A stretch of DNA of 48,640 bases from Nocardioides turkmenicus (GTDB lineage: Bacteria; Actinomycetota; Actinomycetes; Propionibacteriales; Nocardioidaceae), in assembly GCF_011045035.1 (NCBI RefSeq), contig NZ_JAALAA010000031.1, positions 1-48,640 on the forward strand, written 5' to 3'. A program made the translations under genes and the position numbers. Below the pieces are notes generated by a model. That model worked only from the letters and a program-made list of their open reading frames with translations. It was not told the DNA's origin and did not search any database. This document shows, piece by piece, positions 48,178 to 48,640 of the stretch (the first letter of the stretch is position 1; the number at the start of each line of letters is the position of its first letter).

Positions 48178-48640
48178 TCAGTTCTCGTCAGTTCGCGCCG
48201 ACTCGGCGAGGATGGCCAGCGCCCGGGTGAGCAGAGGGCTGTCGTCACCGGCCCGGGTGGCAGCGACCAGCTCGACGCCGGGGGTTCCCGAGAGCGGGAC
48301 GTACACGACACCCGGGACGGCGAGGGCAGCGGTGGGCTCGGGGACGATGGCGACCCCCAGGCCGGCGGCGACGAAGGTGACCAGAGTCGAGGTCTCGGCG
48401 ACCTCGTGGGCGATGTGGGTGCGGATCCCGGCGGAGTCGAAGAGGTCCTGGATCATCGTGTTCATCGCCGAGCGCCCGCTGCCGGCGTGGATGACGAGGC
48501 CCTCGCCGTCGAGGTCGGGGATGCGTACGCGGCGACGGCCGGCGAACCGGTGGTCCTGCGGCATCGCCACCAGCAGGTTCTCCTGGCGTAGGTGGGTGAT
48601 CGAGAGGCCGGGGGAGGGGCTCGTGGGCAGGGGGCGGAGC
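48178..48640 (-). CDS. LysR-type transcriptional regulator, C-terminal part (5' end beyond window)
   Basis: About 154 residues of the periplasmic-binding-like effector domain of a LysR regulator. The frame runs open to the right edge; HLRQENLLVAMPQDHRFAG and STLVTFVAAGLGVAIVPEP are the typical second half of the LysR substrate domain. The N-terminal helix-turn-helix must lie outside the window. The target is unknown; an aromatic-catabolism role is possible given the adjacent hpaCB but is not shown. Confidence 0.8.
   Translation of the reverse strand, partial: LRPLPTSPSPGLSITHLRQENLLVAMPQDHRFAGRRRVRIPDLDGEGLVIHAGSGRSAMNTMIQDLFDSAGIRTHIAHEVAETSTLVTFVAAGLGVAIVPEPTAALAVPGVVYVPLSGTPGVELVAATRAGDDSPLLTRALAILAESARTDEN

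Overview
The window is chromosomal DNA from a high-GC, mycothiol-using actinobacterium, most likely of the Nocardioidaceae (Nocardioides-like). The evidence is the WhiB7 regulator, a mycoredoxin, F420/LLM-type flavoenzymes, a PPA1309-family protein, several apparently leaderless genes with TAGGCT-like -10 boxes, and copies of a GGTGGTCGAGCnnGTCGAGACC-type interspersed repeat that I know from that group. No prophage, insertion sequence, CRISPR array or rRNA is visible. The assignment to a family is inference from protein and motif recognition, not from a search.

Layout. (1) 1-6,440: four tandem palindromes; a GT-C-type membrane protein; nudC, mrx1, uvrD2 and whiB7, a block also known side by side in mycobacteria. 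The whiB7 leader holds a 71-codon upstream ORF, an intrinsic terminator and a hairpin that would exclude it, a textbook layout for ribosome-mediated attenuation. (2) 6,557-9,897: Tat-exported cholesterol oxidase divergent from a reductase/AhpD-like pair, with a perfect KstR-type palindrome between them. (3) 9,977-15,411: a small zinc-ribbon protein, argS, an orphan cyclodehydratase-like protein, a DUF5679 zinc ribbon, a PHP phosphoesterase and a YgjP-type metalloprotease. (4) 15,408-20,747: an LLM/berberine-bridge flavoenzyme operon under a MarR gene, a DHFR-like reductase, an AraC regulator and a Nudix hydrolase. (5) 20,744-27,646: DUF2342 protein, moaE, a small membrane protein, Lon-like PDZ protease, PPA1309 protein, UPF0182 protein, then the initiator tRNA. 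(6) 27,720-36,610: PhoX-like protein, SRPBCC protein, degenerate ABC ATPase with YhgE/Pip protein, hydrolase + NTF2-like operon divergent from TetR, crotonase-like protein, P-loop kinase, 2OG-Fe(II)-type oxygenase. (7) 36,758-41,085: chromate transporter and an arsenic-response cluster (ArsR-phosphatase fusion, ArsC, ArsO-like flavoprotein, ArsR) with no arsenite exporter in view. (8) 41,102-48,640: methyltransferase, TetR and an ABC-2 transporter, OhrR-like MarR regulator, small membrane protein, hpaC-hpaB two-component monooxygenase with a divergent AraC regulator, and a truncated LysR gene at the right edge.

How parts work together: many catabolic or stress operons sit back-to-back with their likely regulator (KstR site/cholesterol oxidase; MarR/LLM-BBE; TetR/hydrolase; ArsR/ArsO; ArsR fusion/ChrA; AraC/HpaBC), and the short spacers carry palindromes or direct repeats that are the best operator candidates. 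Convergent pairs are separated by strong bidirectional hairpins (about 6,492, 27,654, 44,746 and 48,143) or share a CTAG that supplies a TAG stop to both strands (15,408 and 20,208).
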